DNA of 64,000 nt, taken from contig NZ_CP114287.1 of NCBI RefSeq assembly GCF_027111295.1, forward strand, positions 4,650,001 to 4,714,000, written 5' to 3'. Position 1 is the first letter of the stretch. Every line of letters starts with the position of its first letter. The stretch comes from Flavobacterium gelatinilyticum. Its GTDB lineage: Bacteria; Bacteroidota; Bacteroidia; Flavobacteriales; Flavobacteriaceae. The notes under the pieces were generated by a model. It made no database searches. It saw only the letters and a program-made list of their open reading frames with translations, and was not told where the DNA came from. Below are positions 26,468-36,359 of this stretch, piece by piece. The position numbers and the translations under genes were made by a program.

Positions 26468-27946
26468 ATGAGTAAGAACCTTACTACAAGATCAGAAGAT
26501 TATTCTAAATGGTATAACGAACTGGTTGTAAAAGCAGATTTAGCAGAGAATTCAGGTGTGAGAGGCTGTATGGTAATTAAGCCATACGGATATGCTATCT
26601 GGGAAAAAATGCAGGCTGAATTAGACAGGATGTTTAAAGAAACCGGACATCAAAATGCTTATTTTCCTTTATTCGTGCCGAAAAGCATGTTTGAAGCTGA
26701 AGAAACAAATGCGGAAGGATTTGCAAAAGAATGTGCGGTTGTAACGCATTACAGATTAAAGAATGACGAGGAAAGGCCGGGAAAACTTATGGTTGACCCA
26801 AATGCTAAACTGGAAGAAGAACTTATTGTTCGTCCTACCAGTGAAGCTATTATTTGGTCTACATATAAGGGATGGGTGCAGTCTTACAGAGATTTACCTT
26901 TATTAATAAACCAATGGGCGAATGTGGTTCGTTGGGAAATGCGTACACGTTTGTTTTTAAGAACTGCCGAGTTTTTATGGCAGGAAGGGCATACGGCTCA
27001 CGCGACGAAAGCAGAAGCGCTTGAAGAATCTGAAAAGATGATGAATGTTTATGCGGATTTTGCAGAGAACTTTATGGCAATTCCGGTTGTAAAAGGGTTT
27101 AAGACAGAAACAGAACGTTTTGCAGGAGCAGATGAAACGTATTGTATTGAAGCTTTAATGCAGGACGGAAAAGCGCTGCAGGCAGGAACGTCTCACTTCT
27201 TGGGTCAGAACTTTGCCAAAGCTTTTGATGTTAAGTTTGCGAATGCAGAAGGAAAACAAGAGCACGTTTGGGGAACTTCGTGGGGAGTTTCTACTCGTTT
27301 GATGGGAGCGTTGATTATGACGCACTCTGATGATCAGGGATTGGTTCTGCCTCCAAACTTAGCCCCGGTTCAGGTTGTTATTGTGCCTATCCATAAAACA
27401 GATGAGCAATTAGCAGAAATTACAGCTGCAGTAAACGAATTGACAGCGAAATTAAGAAAACTTAAGATATCTGTTAAGTACGATGACAGAACTACTCAAA
27501 AACCAGGATTCAAATTTGCTGAATGGGAATTAAAAGGAGTTCCTGTTAGAATTGCGGTTGGTCCAAAAGATTTAGAAAATGGAACTTTTGAGGTGGCAAG
27601 ACGTGATAATTTGACGAAAGAAGTGGTTTCGAGCGAAAAAATCGTTGAACACGTAAATGATCTTTTAGAGCAGATTCAAACTGATTTATTTGCAAAAGCA
27701 TTAGATTATCGCAATACTCATATTACGGAAGTAAATAATTTTGAGGAATTTAAGGAAGTTTTAGAAGGTAAAGGCGGTTTTATTTCGGCTCACTGGGACG
27801 GAACTGCTGCGACAGAAGAAAAGATAAAAGATTTGACAAAAGCGACAATTCGCTGTATCCCTTTGGACGCTGTTGAAGAGGCGGGAACCTGTGTGTTTAC
27901 TGGGAATCCTTCGTCTAAGAGAGTGCTTTTTGCAAAGGCATATTAA
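26468..27946 (+). CDS. proS: Prolyl-tRNA synthetase (eukaryote/archaeal-like type)
   Basis: This 492-residue class II synthetase charges tRNA-Pro. It lacks the editing domain inserted in the long bacterial form and instead has the short ProRS layout, with N-terminal [17 protein letters not shown], motif 2 region RPTSEAIIW and [27 protein letters not shown], motif 3 region [28 protein letters not shown], an anticodon-binding domain, and a C-terminal zinc-binding-like extension, here partly degenerate. This form is standard in Bacteroidota. It is monocistronic, with tRNA genes following on the same strand. Confidence 0.96.
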   Translation: MSKNLTTRSEDYSKWYNELVVKADLAENSGVRGCMVIKPYGYAIWEKMQAELDRMFKETGHQNAYFPLFVPKSMFEAEETNAEGFAKECAVVTHYRLKNDEERPGKLMVDPNAKLEEELIVRPTSEAIIWSTYKGWVQSYRDLPLLINQWANVVRWEMRTRLFLRTAEFLWQEGHTAHATKAEALEESEKMMNVYADFAENFMAIPVVKGFKTETERFAGADETYCIEALMQDGKALQAGTSHFLGQNFAKAFDVKFANAEGKQEHVWGTSWGVSTRLMGALIMTHSDDQGLVLPPNLAPVQVVIVPIHKTDEQLAEITAAVNELTAKLRKLKISVKYDDRTTQKPGFKFAEWELKGVPVRIAVGPKDLENGTFEVARRDNLTKEVVSSEKIVEHVNDLLEQIQTDLFAKALDYRNTHITEVNNFEEFKEVLEGKGGFISAHWDGTAATEEKIKDLTKATIRCIPLDAVEEAGTCVFTGNPSSKRVLFAKAY

Positions 27947-27973
27947 AAAAAAATAAAAAAAATCGCTTGCCCT

Positions 27974-28004
27974 ATTGTGTAAATAAAAATTAGATGTATC
28001 TTTG
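27974..28004 (+). promoter_or_regulatory. Bacteroidota promoter for the tRNA-Glu pair
   Basis: ATTG at 27974-27977 and TATCTTTG at 27997-28004, separated by 19 bp, match the Bacteroidota -33/-7 pattern. Transcription would start a few bases before the first tRNA. Confidence 0.8.
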
Positions 28005-28024
28005 CATCCGCATTAGAGAAGCAC

Positions 28025-28096
28025 GGTCCGTTCGTCTATCGGTTAGGACGCCAGGTTTTCATCCTGGTAAGGGGGGTTCGATTCCCCCACGGACTA
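28025..28096 (+). tRNA. tRNA-Glu (anticodon UUC)
   Basis: A 72-nt cloverleaf: acceptor GGTCCGT/ACGGACT with a terminal G-U pair, anticodon stem CCAGG/CCTGG with loop TTTTCAT (anticodon TTC), T arm GGGGG-TTCGATT-CCCCC. The CCA end is not encoded. It is followed 45 bp later by a near-identical copy. Confidence 0.97.
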
Positions 28097-28141
28097 CAAG
28101 TTATATTACATATTGAAAAGTTTCCAACTTAGGAGAATTGA

Positions 28142-28213
28142 GGTCCGTTCGTCTAGGGGTTAGGACGCCAGGTTTTCATCCTGGTAACAGGGGTTCGATT
28201 CCCCTACGGACTA
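28142..28213 (+). tRNA. tRNA-Glu (anticodon UUC), second copy
   Basis: Same acceptor and anticodon arms as the first copy. Differences are confined to the D loop (AGGGGTT in place of ATCGGTT) and the variable/T-stem region (ACAGGGG in place of AGGGGGG). Both share one upstream promoter, so they are likely cotranscribed and processed. Confidence 0.97.
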
Positions 28214-28368
28214 CAAAAATTAGTTGTAAATAAGTTTTGTAAAACAAAAATTGGTGTCTCGGTTTTTGTTTTATTAGTTAAAACCAAAGTGATTGTTTTA
28301 CAATTGTGGGAGGTTTTTCTTTTTTAACTAGTATCTATAATAATTATTACATCTAAAATTAAAAGAAA

Positions 28369-28620
28369 ATGGCAAATCATAAGTCAGCATTAAAAAGAAT
28401 CAGAAGTAACGAAAAAAGAAGAGTTCTTAACAGATATCAGCATAAAACTACTCGTAATGCTATTAAAGCATTAAGATTAGCTACTGATAAATCTGATGCT
28501 GCTGCAAAATTATCAACTGTAATCTCTATGATTGATAAATTAGCTAAAAAGAACATCATTCATGATAACAAAGCTTCTAACTTGAAGTCTAAATTAACTA
28601 AGCACGTTGCTAAATTGTAA
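28369..28620 (+). CDS. rpsT: 30S ribosomal protein bS20
   Basis: This 83-residue basic helical protein binds 16S rRNA in early 30S assembly. The start MANHKSALKRIRSNEKRR and the core KTTRNAIKAL are characteristic of bS20. Length is normal for the family. It stands alone, after the tRNA pair, with a strong intrinsic terminator 25 bp past the stop codon. The 155-bp gap upstream of its start carries no other gene. Confidence 0.97.
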   Translation: MANHKSALKRIRSNEKRRVLNRYQHKTTRNAIKALRLATDKSDAAAKLSTVISMIDKLAKKNIIHDNKASNLKSKLTKHVAKL

Positions 28621-28644
28621 TTAAATACAATTTTTTAATATACA

Positions 28645-28675
28645 AAAGCCCTCTTTAAAAAAGAGGGCTTTTTTT
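28645..28675 (+). terminator. Intrinsic terminator of rpsT
   Basis: AAGCCCTCTTT and AAGAGGGCTT form a strong stem, followed by seven T. Confidence 0.95.
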
Positions 28676-28843
28676 ATATGTAAAATTCCAAATATTTAGG
28701 ACGAAAAGGAATTTTGGTAAACTCAATTATTATAAACGTTTATTCCTGTCCGGCCGGTTAAGCAAGATTAGGATTTGTACCCAAGCGCCAGGAATTGATG
28801 TAGCAGTTTGGCTGTTGAAAGTAATCTTGTGAAAAAACTGAAT

Positions 28844-29263
28844 TTACATAGTTGGTCCAATTTTCTTTTTAAGATATTCAAGCATTGCCTGAGTGATTGG
28901 TTTTGATAGAAAATCGATTATTATAGGGTATTTTTTTGCTTTAGCAAGATCTTCAGGGTCTATTGTAGAAGATAATACGATGACTTTTGCAGTATTGAAT
29001 TCAGCATAATCTTCTGAGATAAAATGATCCAGAAACTCCCAGCCTCCCATAACCGGCATATTTAGATCCAGAAAAATCAATTCCGGTTTTTTGTTTACCC
29101 TGTTTTTGTTATTGGTATATTTTAAGTTGTTGAAGTGGTGCAAAGCTTCTTCGCCATTTTGAGCCGTAATAATTTCATGTGCAAATGATGATTTCGAAAT
29201 TACTTTTTTGCATAGCATTAAGGTAATAGGATCGTCGTCAATACATAAAATTTGCTCAAGCAT
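28844..29263 (-). CDS. Single-domain response regulator (CheY-like receiver)
   Basis: This 139-residue protein is a receiver domain with no output domain. The acidic triad Asp9-Asp11, phosphoacceptor Asp66 in LIFLDLNMPVMGG, switch Ser/Thr in VLSST and Lys121 in LSKPI are all present. It begins 4 bp after the sensor kinase gene, so the two are co-translated and it is the probable phosphorylation target. It should signal by protein-protein contact or pass the phosphate on, as a phosphorelay intermediate does. The output is unknown. Confidence 0.93.
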   Translation of the reverse strand: MLEQILCIDDDPITLMLCKKVISKSSFAHEIITAQNGEEALHHFNNLKYTNNKNRVNKKPELIFLDLNMPVMGGWEFLDHFISEDYAEFNTAKVIVLSSTIDPEDLAKAKKYPIIIDFLSKPITQAMLEYLKKKIGPTM

Positions 29264-29267
29264 GATT

Positions 29268-30980
29268 TTAATTTTTAAATGTTATGGTAAATGTTGTGCC
29301 CTTGTTGACTTCACTGTCAATACTAATTGTGCCTCCCATTGTCTCTACCTGCGATTTTACCAGATATAAACCCAGTCCCTTGCTGTCAGGATAGTTATGA
29401 AATCTTTGGTAAAGTCCAAAAACCTTGTCGCGATTTCTTTCAAGATCAATTCCAATTCCGTTGTCTTTAAACGTTAGTATGGCTTTGTGATCTATCTGTT
29501 CTGCGGTAATGGATATTTTCAGCTTTCTGTTTTCTGATTTGTATTTTATCGAATTGGTCAGCAGATTCAGTAAAATGCTTTCAAGATAAGCTTTATTTAT
29601 AATTAAGGTAGGGACTTTTTCAAATTTTAATTTTATAATAGGTTTGTGCAGTTCAATTTGAAAAGATAATTGGTTAAAAACATTTTCAAAAATTTCCTGT
29701 AAAAATACTTCTTCTTTTTGCATCGAAGGATTATCTTTTATGATAATTACTTTTACCAGATCGTTTATGGTCTCGTTTAATAAATGAGTAGATTTCGTAA
29801 ATCCTGTCAGGATTTCTTCTAACTCTTCGTTTTCTACCGGAATATCTTCTATAAGATTTAATAGTCCAATTAAATTTGATAAAGGTGCTCTAAGGTTGTG
29901 GGATGTTATATAAGAGAATTGCTTTAAGTCTTTGTTGTTTTGTGTCAGTTCCCGAATAAGATGTTCTTTTTCTGTTTCAAGTTTTTTCTCATCCGTAATA
30001 TCTCTTTGAATGGAAATCCAGTGCGTAATGACGCCTTCGTTGTTGAAAATCGGAATCATGGCAAAACGCACCCAGTATTCTTCTTTTGTTTTGGTGTACG
30101 TAATAGTTTCGATTACACATTCTTCTTCGTTTTTTATGGCACGCAGTAACTTTTTTAATTCTTCTGAATCTGAGTTTGGTCCTTTGAAGATATTAGTCGA
30201 TTTTCCTATTATTTCATCCGAACTGTAACCTGACATTTGAGAAAAAGCCGGATTTACATAAACAATTCGGGGAATTTTTCTGTCTAACGAATTCGCTTCA
30301 GTAATTAAAATAGAATCTTTAGATTGTGTAATTACAGTTTCTAAAAGTTTTAGCCTCTGTTCTTCTTCTTTTTGTTTGGTAATATCCTGAATAGCTCCAA
30401 TCATTCTTATGGCTCTTCCATTTTCATCTTTTAGAAGAAAACCACGGTCTAAAACATATTTATAAGTTCCGTCTGCACATCTAAAACGGTATTGATCCTG
30501 CCATTTTTCTGTTTTTTGTTCAATAAAAGAATATAGTTTAACAGACATTCTGATACTGTCTTCGGGGTGGATTTTGTCAAACCACCATTTTGAGGTTTTG
30601 CCGACTTCTTCCTGTTTGTAGCCGAATACGCTCTCAATTCCCTTGTTCCAGTTGATACAGTCTTCCTGAATTTTCCAGTCCCAAATAGTGTCGCTGGTCG
30701 CTTTTGCTACTATATCGTATTTTTCGTTGGATTCTTTAATTTCTTCGTTTGTCTCTTTTAATTTTTTAAAGACAGCAATATTTTTTCGTTCGTTTTTGGA
30801 AAGTATGTATTTGAAAATGAATCCAGTAATGAGTATAAAAGAAATATCTTTTGTTAAGAAAAAGTAAGAGAATTTAGGATTGAATAAGTAGTCATTTAGT
30901 AAATTATGGCTGACAACTGCCACAATTAGCGATATGATAACGTAAACTAGAATAATTTGGAGAGTTTTACTTTTCATCAA
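29268..30980 (-). CDS. PAS-domain sensor histidine kinase
   Basis: This 570-residue membrane kinase has two N-terminal transmembrane helices (about 9-28 and 44-60), a coiled linker, PAS/PAC domain 1 (about 85-205, ending FLLKDENGRAIRMIGAIQDIT), PAS/PAC domain 2 (about 210-330, with YVNPAFSQMSGYSSDEIIGK and WISIQRDITDEKK), a HisKA domain with His361 in SYITSHNLRAPLSN and a HATPase domain (NSIKYK, FKDNGIGIDLERN, SKGLGLYLVKSQVE). The second PAS resembles light- or redox-type PAS regions but lacks the NCRFLQ motif of LOV domains. Ligand unknown. It forms a two-gene unit with the receiver at 28844. Confidence 0.94.
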   Translation of the reverse strand: MMKSKTLQIILVYVIISLIVAVVSHNLLNDYLFNPKFSYFFLTKDISFILITGFIFKYILSKNERKNIAVFKKLKETNEEIKESNEKYDIVAKATSDTIWDWKIQEDCINWNKGIESVFGYKQEEVGKTSKWWFDKIHPEDSIRMSVKLYSFIEQKTEKWQDQYRFRCADGTYKYVLDRGFLLKDENGRAIRMIGAIQDITKQKEEEQRLKLLETVITQSKDSILITEANSLDRKIPRIVYVNPAFSQMSGYSSDEIIGKSTNIFKGPNSDSEELKKLLRAIKNEEECVIETITYTKTKEEYWVRFAMIPIFNNEGVITHWISIQRDITDEKKLETEKEHLIRELTQNNKDLKQFSYITSHNLRAPLSNLIGLLNLIEDIPVENEELEEILTGFTKSTHLLNETINDLVKVIIIKDNPSMQKEEVFLQEIFENVFNQLSFQIELHKPIIKLKFEKVPTLIINKAYLESILLNLLTNSIKYKSENRKLKISITAEQIDHKAILTFKDNGIGIDLERNRDKVFGLYQRFHNYPDSKGLGLYLVKSQVETMGGTISIDSEVNKGTTFTITFKN

Positions 30981-31118
30981 TCAAATATAGTTAAATTAAC
31001 TATAAATAAACAATAAGTAAAGTTCATTTTAAGTACTAAATTAACACTGTTTTAATGAACTAATTAGTTGGATATACGCAAACTATCATAGAAACATTTT
31101 TTTTTACAAAATAAAGTG

Positions 31119-31126
31119 TACTTTTG
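31119..31126 (+). promoter_or_regulatory. -7 box of the typA promoter
   Basis: TACTTTTG is an exact TAnnTTTG element, 20 bp before the typA start codon. The -33 region is a run of T residues rather than a clean TTTG. Confidence 0.75.
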
Positions 31127-31145
31127 CACCCATTAAAAATCACAA

Positions 31146-32942
31146 ATGGAATCTATTAGAAATATTGCAATTATTGCCCACGTCGATCACGGTAAAACCA
31201 CTTTGGTTGATAAAATTATGTATCACTGTCAATTATTTCGTGAGAACGAAAATACAGGTGATTTAATCTTAGATAATAATGATTTAGAGCGTGAGAGAGG
31301 TATTACTATTACTTCAAAAAACGTTTCGGTTCAGTATAAAGGAACAAAAATCAATATTATTGATACTCCAGGCCACGCGGATTTTGGAGGTGAAGTAGAA
31401 CGTGTATTGAACATGGCCGATGGTGTTTGTTTGCTGGTAGATGCTTTTGAAGGACCAATGCCTCAAACGCGTTTTGTATTGCAAAAAGCGATCGACTTAG
31501 GTTTAAAACCATGTGTGGTTATCAACAAAGTTGATAAAGAAAACTGTACTCCTGAAGAAGTTCACGAGAAAGTTTTTGACTTAATGTTTGAATTAGGTGC
31601 TACGGAAGAACAATTGGATTTCCCGGCAGTTTATGGTTCTGCAAAGAACAACTGGATGTCTGAAGACTGGAAAGTTCAAACGCAAAACATTGAGCCATTA
31701 TTAGATATGGTTATTGCTAACGTACCTGCTCCTAAAGTTTCTGAAGGAACTCCTCAAATGTTGATTACATCTTTAGATTTCTCTTCTTTTACAGGTCGTA
31801 TCGCTATCGGACGTCTTGAAAGAGGTACTTTGAAAGAAGGAATGCCAATTTCTTTGGTAAAAAGAGATGGTAAAGTAATCAAATCAAGAATTAAAGAATT
31901 ACATACTTTCGAAGGTTTAGGCCGTAGAAAAGTAGAAGAAGTTGTTGCCGGTGATATTTGTGCTGTAGTTGGTATCGAAGGTTTTGAGATTGGTGATACT
32001 ATCGCTGATTTTGAAAATCCAGAAGCTTTACAAACTATTGCAATCGACGAACCAACAATGAGTATGTTGTTTACAATTAACGATTCTCCTTTCTTTGGTA
32101 AAGAAGGTAAATTTGTTACTTCCAGACATATCCGTGAAAGGTTAACAAAAGAATTGGAGAAAAATCTAGCGATGAAAGTTGGAGAAACTGATTCTGCTGA
32201 TAAATTCATGGTTTTTGGTCGTGGGGTACTTCACTTGTCAGTTCTTATTGAAACTATGAGAAGAGAAGGATACGAGCTTCAAATTGGTCAGCCGCAAGTT
32301 ATCATCAAAGAAGTGGATGGTGTTAAATGTGAACCAATTGAGGAATTAACTATCGACTTACCAGAAAACCTTTCAGGTAGAGCGGTTGAATTCGTAACGA
32401 TCCGTAAAGGAGAAATGCTTTCTATGGAAGGTAAAGGTGAGCGTATGATTATTAAATTCAACATTCCGTCTCGTGGAATTATCGGTTTAAGAAATCAATT
32501 ACTTACTGCTACTGCTGGTGAGGCTATTATGGCACACCGTTTCATTGGATACGAACCATACAAAGGAGAAATTCCTGGACGTAACAATGGTTCATTAATC
32601 TCTATGGAAAACGGAAAAGCAATTCCTTACTCTATCGATAAATTACAAGATCGTGGTAAATTCTTCGTTGATCCAAACGAGGATATCTATGAAGGTCAGG
32701 TAATTGGAGAAAACACTCGCAGCGATGATATGACTGTTAACGTTACTAAAACGAAAAAACTTTCTAACGTACGTTCTTCTGGAGCTGATGATAAAGCCAG
32801 AATTATTCCCGCTATCAAATTCTCTTTAGAAGAAGCTTTAGAGTACATTCAAAAAGATGAGTATGTTGAAGTTACTCCAAAATCACTTCGTTTAAGAAAA
32901 ATCTACTTGAGCGAAACAGATAGAAAGAGATTCAAAATCTAA
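31146..32942 (+). CDS. typA: Ribosome-associated GTPase TypA/BipA
   Basis: This 598-residue translational GTPase, close in length to the Escherichia coli protein, helps 50S assembly and stress adaptation. G1 is AHVDHGKT, G2 ERERGITI, G3 [16 protein letters not shown]4 NKVD and G5 GSA. The EF-G-like beta-barrel and domain III and V regions follow, and the TypA-specific C-terminal domain contains [22 protein letters not shown]. It is transcribed alone from a TACTTTTG promoter and ends in a hairpin at 32965. Confidence 0.97.
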   Translation: MESIRNIAIIAHVDHGKTTLVDKIMYHCQLFRENENTGDLILDNNDLERERGITITSKNVSVQYKGTKINIIDTPGHADFGGEVERVLNMADGVCLLVDAFEGPMPQTRFVLQKAIDLGLKPCVVINKVDKENCTPEEVHEKVFDLMFELGATEEQLDFPAVYGSAKNNWMSEDWKVQTQNIEPLLDMVIANVPAPKVSEGTPQMLITSLDFSSFTGRIAIGRLERGTLKEGMPISLVKRDGKVIKSRIKELHTFEGLGRRKVEEVVAGDICAVVGIEGFEIGDTIADFENPEALQTIAIDEPTMSMLFTINDSPFFGKEGKFVTSRHIRERLTKELEKNLAMKVGETDSADKFMVFGRGVLHLSVLIETMRREGYELQIGQPQVIIKEVDGVKCEPIEELTIDLPENLSGRAVEFVTIRKGEMLSMEGKGERMIIKFNIPSRGIIGLRNQLLTATAGEAIMAHRFIGYEPYKGEIPGRNNGSLISMENGKAIPYSIDKLQDRGKFFVDPNEDIYEGQVIGENTRSDDMTVNVTKTKKLSNVRSSGADDKARIIPAIKFSLEEALEYIQKDEYVEVTPKSLRLRKIYLSETDRKRFKI

Positions 32943-32964
32943 TTAGATTAATTTTCAATATAAG

Positions 32965-33000
32965 AAATCCCAAATTCCATATGGAGTTTGGGATTTGTTT
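32965..33000 (+). terminator. Terminator of typA
   Basis: AAATCCCAAATTCC and GGAGTTTGGGATTT pair around a short loop and a T-rich tail follows. Confidence 0.85.
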
Positions 33001-33065
33001 TTTTACTATTAGTAAACTTTTGTCTTCGTTTTTAGAATTAAAGATTCTCGAACGGGATTGGGTTT

Positions 33066-33102
33066 TCAAGTTTCAGGTTTCAAGTTTCAAGTTTCAGGTT
33101 TT
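33066..33102. repeat. Short heptamer array (CAAGTTT/CAGGTTT)
   Basis: Five copies of the same 7-bp unit as in the array at 20512-20605, in the same orientation, in the gap between typA and the T9SS gene. Confidence 0.85.
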
Positions 33103-33164
33103 AGAATGCTTTAACCCAATTTTAGAATTTGATATATTGAGATTTTGACAATTATAAACCCTCT

Positions 33165-35504
33165 TTATCTTTTCAGGCTAAAATGTCCCTTCACACTTTT
33201 ACCATCAGCAAATAATAACGTAAACCAGTAATCATCAGACGGAAGAGGCTGACCATTAAAAATTCCGTTCCAGCCCGAGCTGTTTTGGTTTAATTGTTTC
33301 AATAATTTTCCGTAACGATCAAAAATGTGAATGGTATAATTTGGCATTGTACTCGTTTTTTCTATTGTCCATAAATCATTGAAACCGTCACCGTTTGGAG
33401 TAAAGAATTTAGGATAATCTAAAACATAGATGGTGAAAATATTCGATAATCCGCAGCCGTTTTTATTTCTTACAACCGTATTGTAGGCTCCTGCCGGTAC
33501 TCTTGTAAACAGAGGTTCATCCTGAAAAACTACTCCGTCGAGTGAAAATTCGTAATTTCCGGTACCTGTATATTCTATTAAAACCGAATTATCGTTTCCT
33601 GAGAAATCTTTGATTACAGCATTTGTTATAACGGCAGGTTCAGATAGAATGATAACAAACTTTTTCGTTTTTTCACATCCCGCCGCATTCTGTACGGTTA
33701 CAGTATAATCGCCTGCACTTGTTACAATTATTGAATTGGCGGTTTCTCCCGTATTCCATAAATAACTGCTGAATCCCGGATCTACAGACAGAGTTTTGCT
33801 GCTGCCTTTGCACAGATATAAAACTTCTTCATCAAAATTTGGCGGATTAAAAGTATTGACAACCAAATTGACCGGAACAATATCGTAACAACTAGGTCCG
33901 TTAATGACTCTTGCGTAAATCGTCTGGTTAAAAGGCGTTGTATTAGAGTAAATATTTGGCAGAGGATTGGTTTCTGTTACGGCATCGGTTGAATTGGCAT
34001 AATAAATTACAGTTAAACCTGCCGGAAGACCTGTGATAATAACAGGTGTAACTTGGGCGTTCAGATCGAATTGAGACAGACCATCCTGATTTTCATCCAT
34101 ATCACAAATCTGGATCGGATTTGGATCAGCTATCGGGGTGTTTGAAATTTTCAGGGTAACTTCGGCAATTTTAAAACAATCAAACTCGTTTTCAAGACGT
34201 GCATAAACAATTTGATCCGGTGCTTTGTTTCTGTAATGCTCAGGGTCTGCTATTGGATTTGTTTTATTTTCTGCATCGGTTACCGTTTCATAGAAACCTT
34301 CATTAGAAATAAATGTATTATTGTTTTTTACAATATTATTTACTTTGCCTAAATTGAAAATAGAAATACCATCAGTATCATCATCACATTGTACAAGAGA
34401 TGTATCAGCAGAAAAAATTTCCGGTGCATAATCGATTTTTATTTCGCCGGATGTAATACAAGTTGTTCCTGTTACAGTCGCATCTACTTTATAGACTCCT
34501 GCATTTGTAACTTCATAAGTTGAATTTGTTCCTAAGGTTACAGAAGGATTATCTGTTTTATACCATTTAAATGTGTAATTGGTACTGTTTAATTTGGTGT
34601 CTAAAAGTACTTTTTCGCCAAAGCAGGCAGGATTATTTCCGGCTATAGTACGATCTTCTCCTAATGTAACTTTAGAAGTAAAACTTCCGGCTTCAAGAAA
34701 CACAGCCGATTCTAAATTTTTGTTCTGATCATCAGCAATAACCAACTTAACATGATATGTTTTTCCCGGAATAACATCTGTCTGGGCATTCATAACCACA
34801 GTTTGTCCCGCAAAATTTACCGGGCTTGTATTGCCGTTTATACCATTAAAATAATGTTCATTATCTGCTTCGCAGCCTGTATAGGTAATACCGCCTGGTC
34901 TTGTACCGGGTGCGATTCTTGGATGAATGTTTATAGAAGAAACCGGCAAGGCAGTATTAGGAAGAACAGCCAGATTTTTGTATGCATTTGTTGTTCCGGC
35001 TTCTTTAATTAAAAAAGCAAATCCATCTGAATAATGGCAGGGATAGTCGTATTGATATTCGTTTGAAGCAAAAATGTAATTAAAACTTAATAAGCTGGCA
35101 GATGCAACAAAATCAAATTCTAATACAGTTGAATTGACAGAACGAATTCCTAATGTCTGATCAAGATCGCTGTCGCCAAGCCAGTTTGTATTGTCAGTGC
35201 TTATAAGCTGCTGTTCAAATGGTCCGACAGCACTTTGAGCTGTAGAAGTTACCAAAACAATTCCTTCACTAAAGGGGAAACCGCTTCCGTTACTGTTAAA
35301 ATATGCAAAACTCTGACGGCCGGGTCTAAAGGTGTCTCCACTTCCTGTTGAGTTTGAAGCCGCAGCACATGAACTGTTAACTAAAACATTTTCAATAAGC
35401 TGCTGCGGTGTTCTTTGGTCATCTATAGTTATAAATTGTGCTTTCATCTGTAGTGATGAAACACATAAAAAGAGAATAATAAGTAAGCTTTTTGTCTGAT
35501 TCAT
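33165..35504 (-). CDS. T9SS type B-secreted surface protein with choice-of-anchor L domain
   Basis: This 779-residue exported protein has a signal peptide ending MKAQ. Residues about 30-280 form a choice-of-anchor L domain (SCAAASNSTGSGD, GFPFSEGIVLVTS, FDFVASASLLSFNYIFASNEYQ, DGFAFLIKE). Several Ig-like/SprB-like repeats follow, including VDPGFSSYLWNTGETANSIIV and the typical SAGDYTVTVQNAAGC motif. The C-terminus is a gliding-motility-associated type B sorting domain (FFTPNGDGFNDLW, YGKLLKQLNQNSSGWNG). It should be secreted across the outer membrane by T9SS and act as an adhesin or matrix protein. It lies 15 bp after the ABC permease gene. Confidence 0.92.
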   Translation of the reverse strand: MNQTKSLLIILFLCVSSLQMKAQFITIDDQRTPQQLIENVLVNSSCAAASNSTGSGDTFRPGRQSFAYFNSNGSGFPFSEGIVLVTSTAQSAVGPFEQQLISTDNTNWLGDSDLDQTLGIRSVNSTVLEFDFVASASLLSFNYIFASNEYQYDYPCHYSDGFAFLIKEAGTTNAYKNLAVLPNTALPVSSINIHPRIAPGTRPGGITYTGCEADNEHYFNGINGNTSPVNFAGQTVVMNAQTDVIPGKTYHVKLVIADDQNKNLESAVFLEAGSFTSKVTLGEDRTIAGNNPACFGEKVLLDTKLNSTNYTFKWYKTDNPSVTLGTNSTYEVTNAGVYKVDATVTGTTCITSGEIKIDYAPEIFSADTSLVQCDDDTDGISIFNLGKVNNIVKNNNTFISNEGFYETVTDAENKTNPIADPEHYRNKAPDQIVYARLENEFDCFKIAEVTLKISNTPIADPNPIQICDMDENQDGLSQFDLNAQVTPVIITGLPAGLTVIYYANSTDAVTETNPLPNIYSNTTPFNQTIYARVINGPSCYDIVPVNLVVNTFNPPNFDEEVLYLCKGSSKTLSVDPGFSSYLWNTGETANSIIVTSAGDYTVTVQNAAGCEKTKKFVIILSEPAVITNAVIKDFSGNDNSVLIEYTGTGNYEFSLDGVVFQDEPLFTRVPAGAYNTVVRNKNGCGLSNIFTIYVLDYPKFFTPNGDGFNDLWTIEKTSTMPNYTIHIFDRYGKLLKQLNQNSSGWNGIFNGQPLPSDDYWFTLLFADGKSVKGHFSLKR

Positions 35505-35519
35505 AGTATAACAAATATA

Positions 35520-36356
35520 CTATAAATCCCGACTTTTTAATAGTTTGTAAGAAAATAGTACAAATAGATACGTCCAGGCCAGTACAATAAAAATTGAAAA
35601 ATAGCTTACAGCGTAGTTATTAGTTAAATTTATTCCTATCTGCGAGCCGATATTTTTTACCACAGACAATCTTGGAGCAGGATTTAAAATTAAATTCGAC
35701 ATTGCTTCAAGAGGAAGAAACTGAACAATCTTATCGCCTGTAGTACTGTTTGGAAAAACCTGAAACACTAAAAAACCTTTTATTATCGCTTCAACAATGC
35801 TCCAGAGTAAAAGAAAACCCAATGCAAAAGCAGAACGTTTTACTAATATTCCTAAAAATAAACAGAAAGAAAAGAAACCTGTAAGTTTTACAAAAAATGC
35901 TAAAAGATAATCCAGATCACTAAAAATGATGCCTATTTCATTGTAAGATGAAAAACACAGTCCCAGAATTAAGCTCATTATGAAAACAAAAACAGTAGAG
36001 CAAAAAGCAAATACCACTACGGTAAGAAATTTAGAGAGGATAAATTCTTTTTTGCTTAAACCATCGATTAAGTTTTGTTTTAAAGTTCCATAGCTGTATT
36101 CGTTGGCCATCATGGAAACAATGACAATAGCCAGAAAAAATTTAAGCCACGCAGCCACGTAGGTATTAAAGTGCCAGATAAACGGAAAATTAAAAATTCC
36201 CATTTCGGCAAGATGGAATTTAAAAGGACCAACGTCAAATTTTATTGATGCAATAAGAGCAATAAAAGAAAGTAAAATGAAATAGGTGAGTGTTAAAGTG
36301 CTGCTGGCTTTGTTTTTCCAGATTTTTTGCAGTTCTATAGAGATAAGTCTTTTCAT
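35520..36356 (-). CDS. ABC-2 type transporter permease
   Basis: This 278-residue membrane protein has about six hydrophobic segments and the general layout of ABC-2 permeases: a first transmembrane segment after the ELQKIWKNKASSTLTLTY start, and a later SYGTLKQNLIDGLSKKEFILSKFL loop that resembles the coupling motif of bacitracin or NatB-type exporters. It starts 3 bp after the stop of the ATPase gene, so the two form one exporter. The substrate is not deducible; the downstream T9SS protein is not an obvious cargo because T9SS proteins use Sec. Confidence 0.88.
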   Translation of the reverse strand: MKRLISIELQKIWKNKASSTLTLTYFILLSFIALIASIKFDVGPFKFHLAEMGIFNFPFIWHFNTYVAAWLKFFLAIVIVSMMANEYSYGTLKQNLIDGLSKKEFILSKFLTVVVFAFCSTVFVFIMSLILGLCFSSYNEIGIIFSDLDYLLAFFVKLTGFFSFCLFLGILVKRSAFALGFLLLWSIVEAIIKGFLVFQVFPNSTTGDKIVQFLPLEAMSNLILNPAPRLSVVKNIGSQIGINLTNNYAVSYFSIFIVLAWTYLFVLFSYKLLKSRDL

Positions 36357-36359
36357 GGC

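Noticed and set aside
31754..32209. 151-codon antisense frame in typA
   Set aside because: It lies wholly within the conserved typA coding region and its translation is a Ser/Pro/Ile-rich shadow of it.
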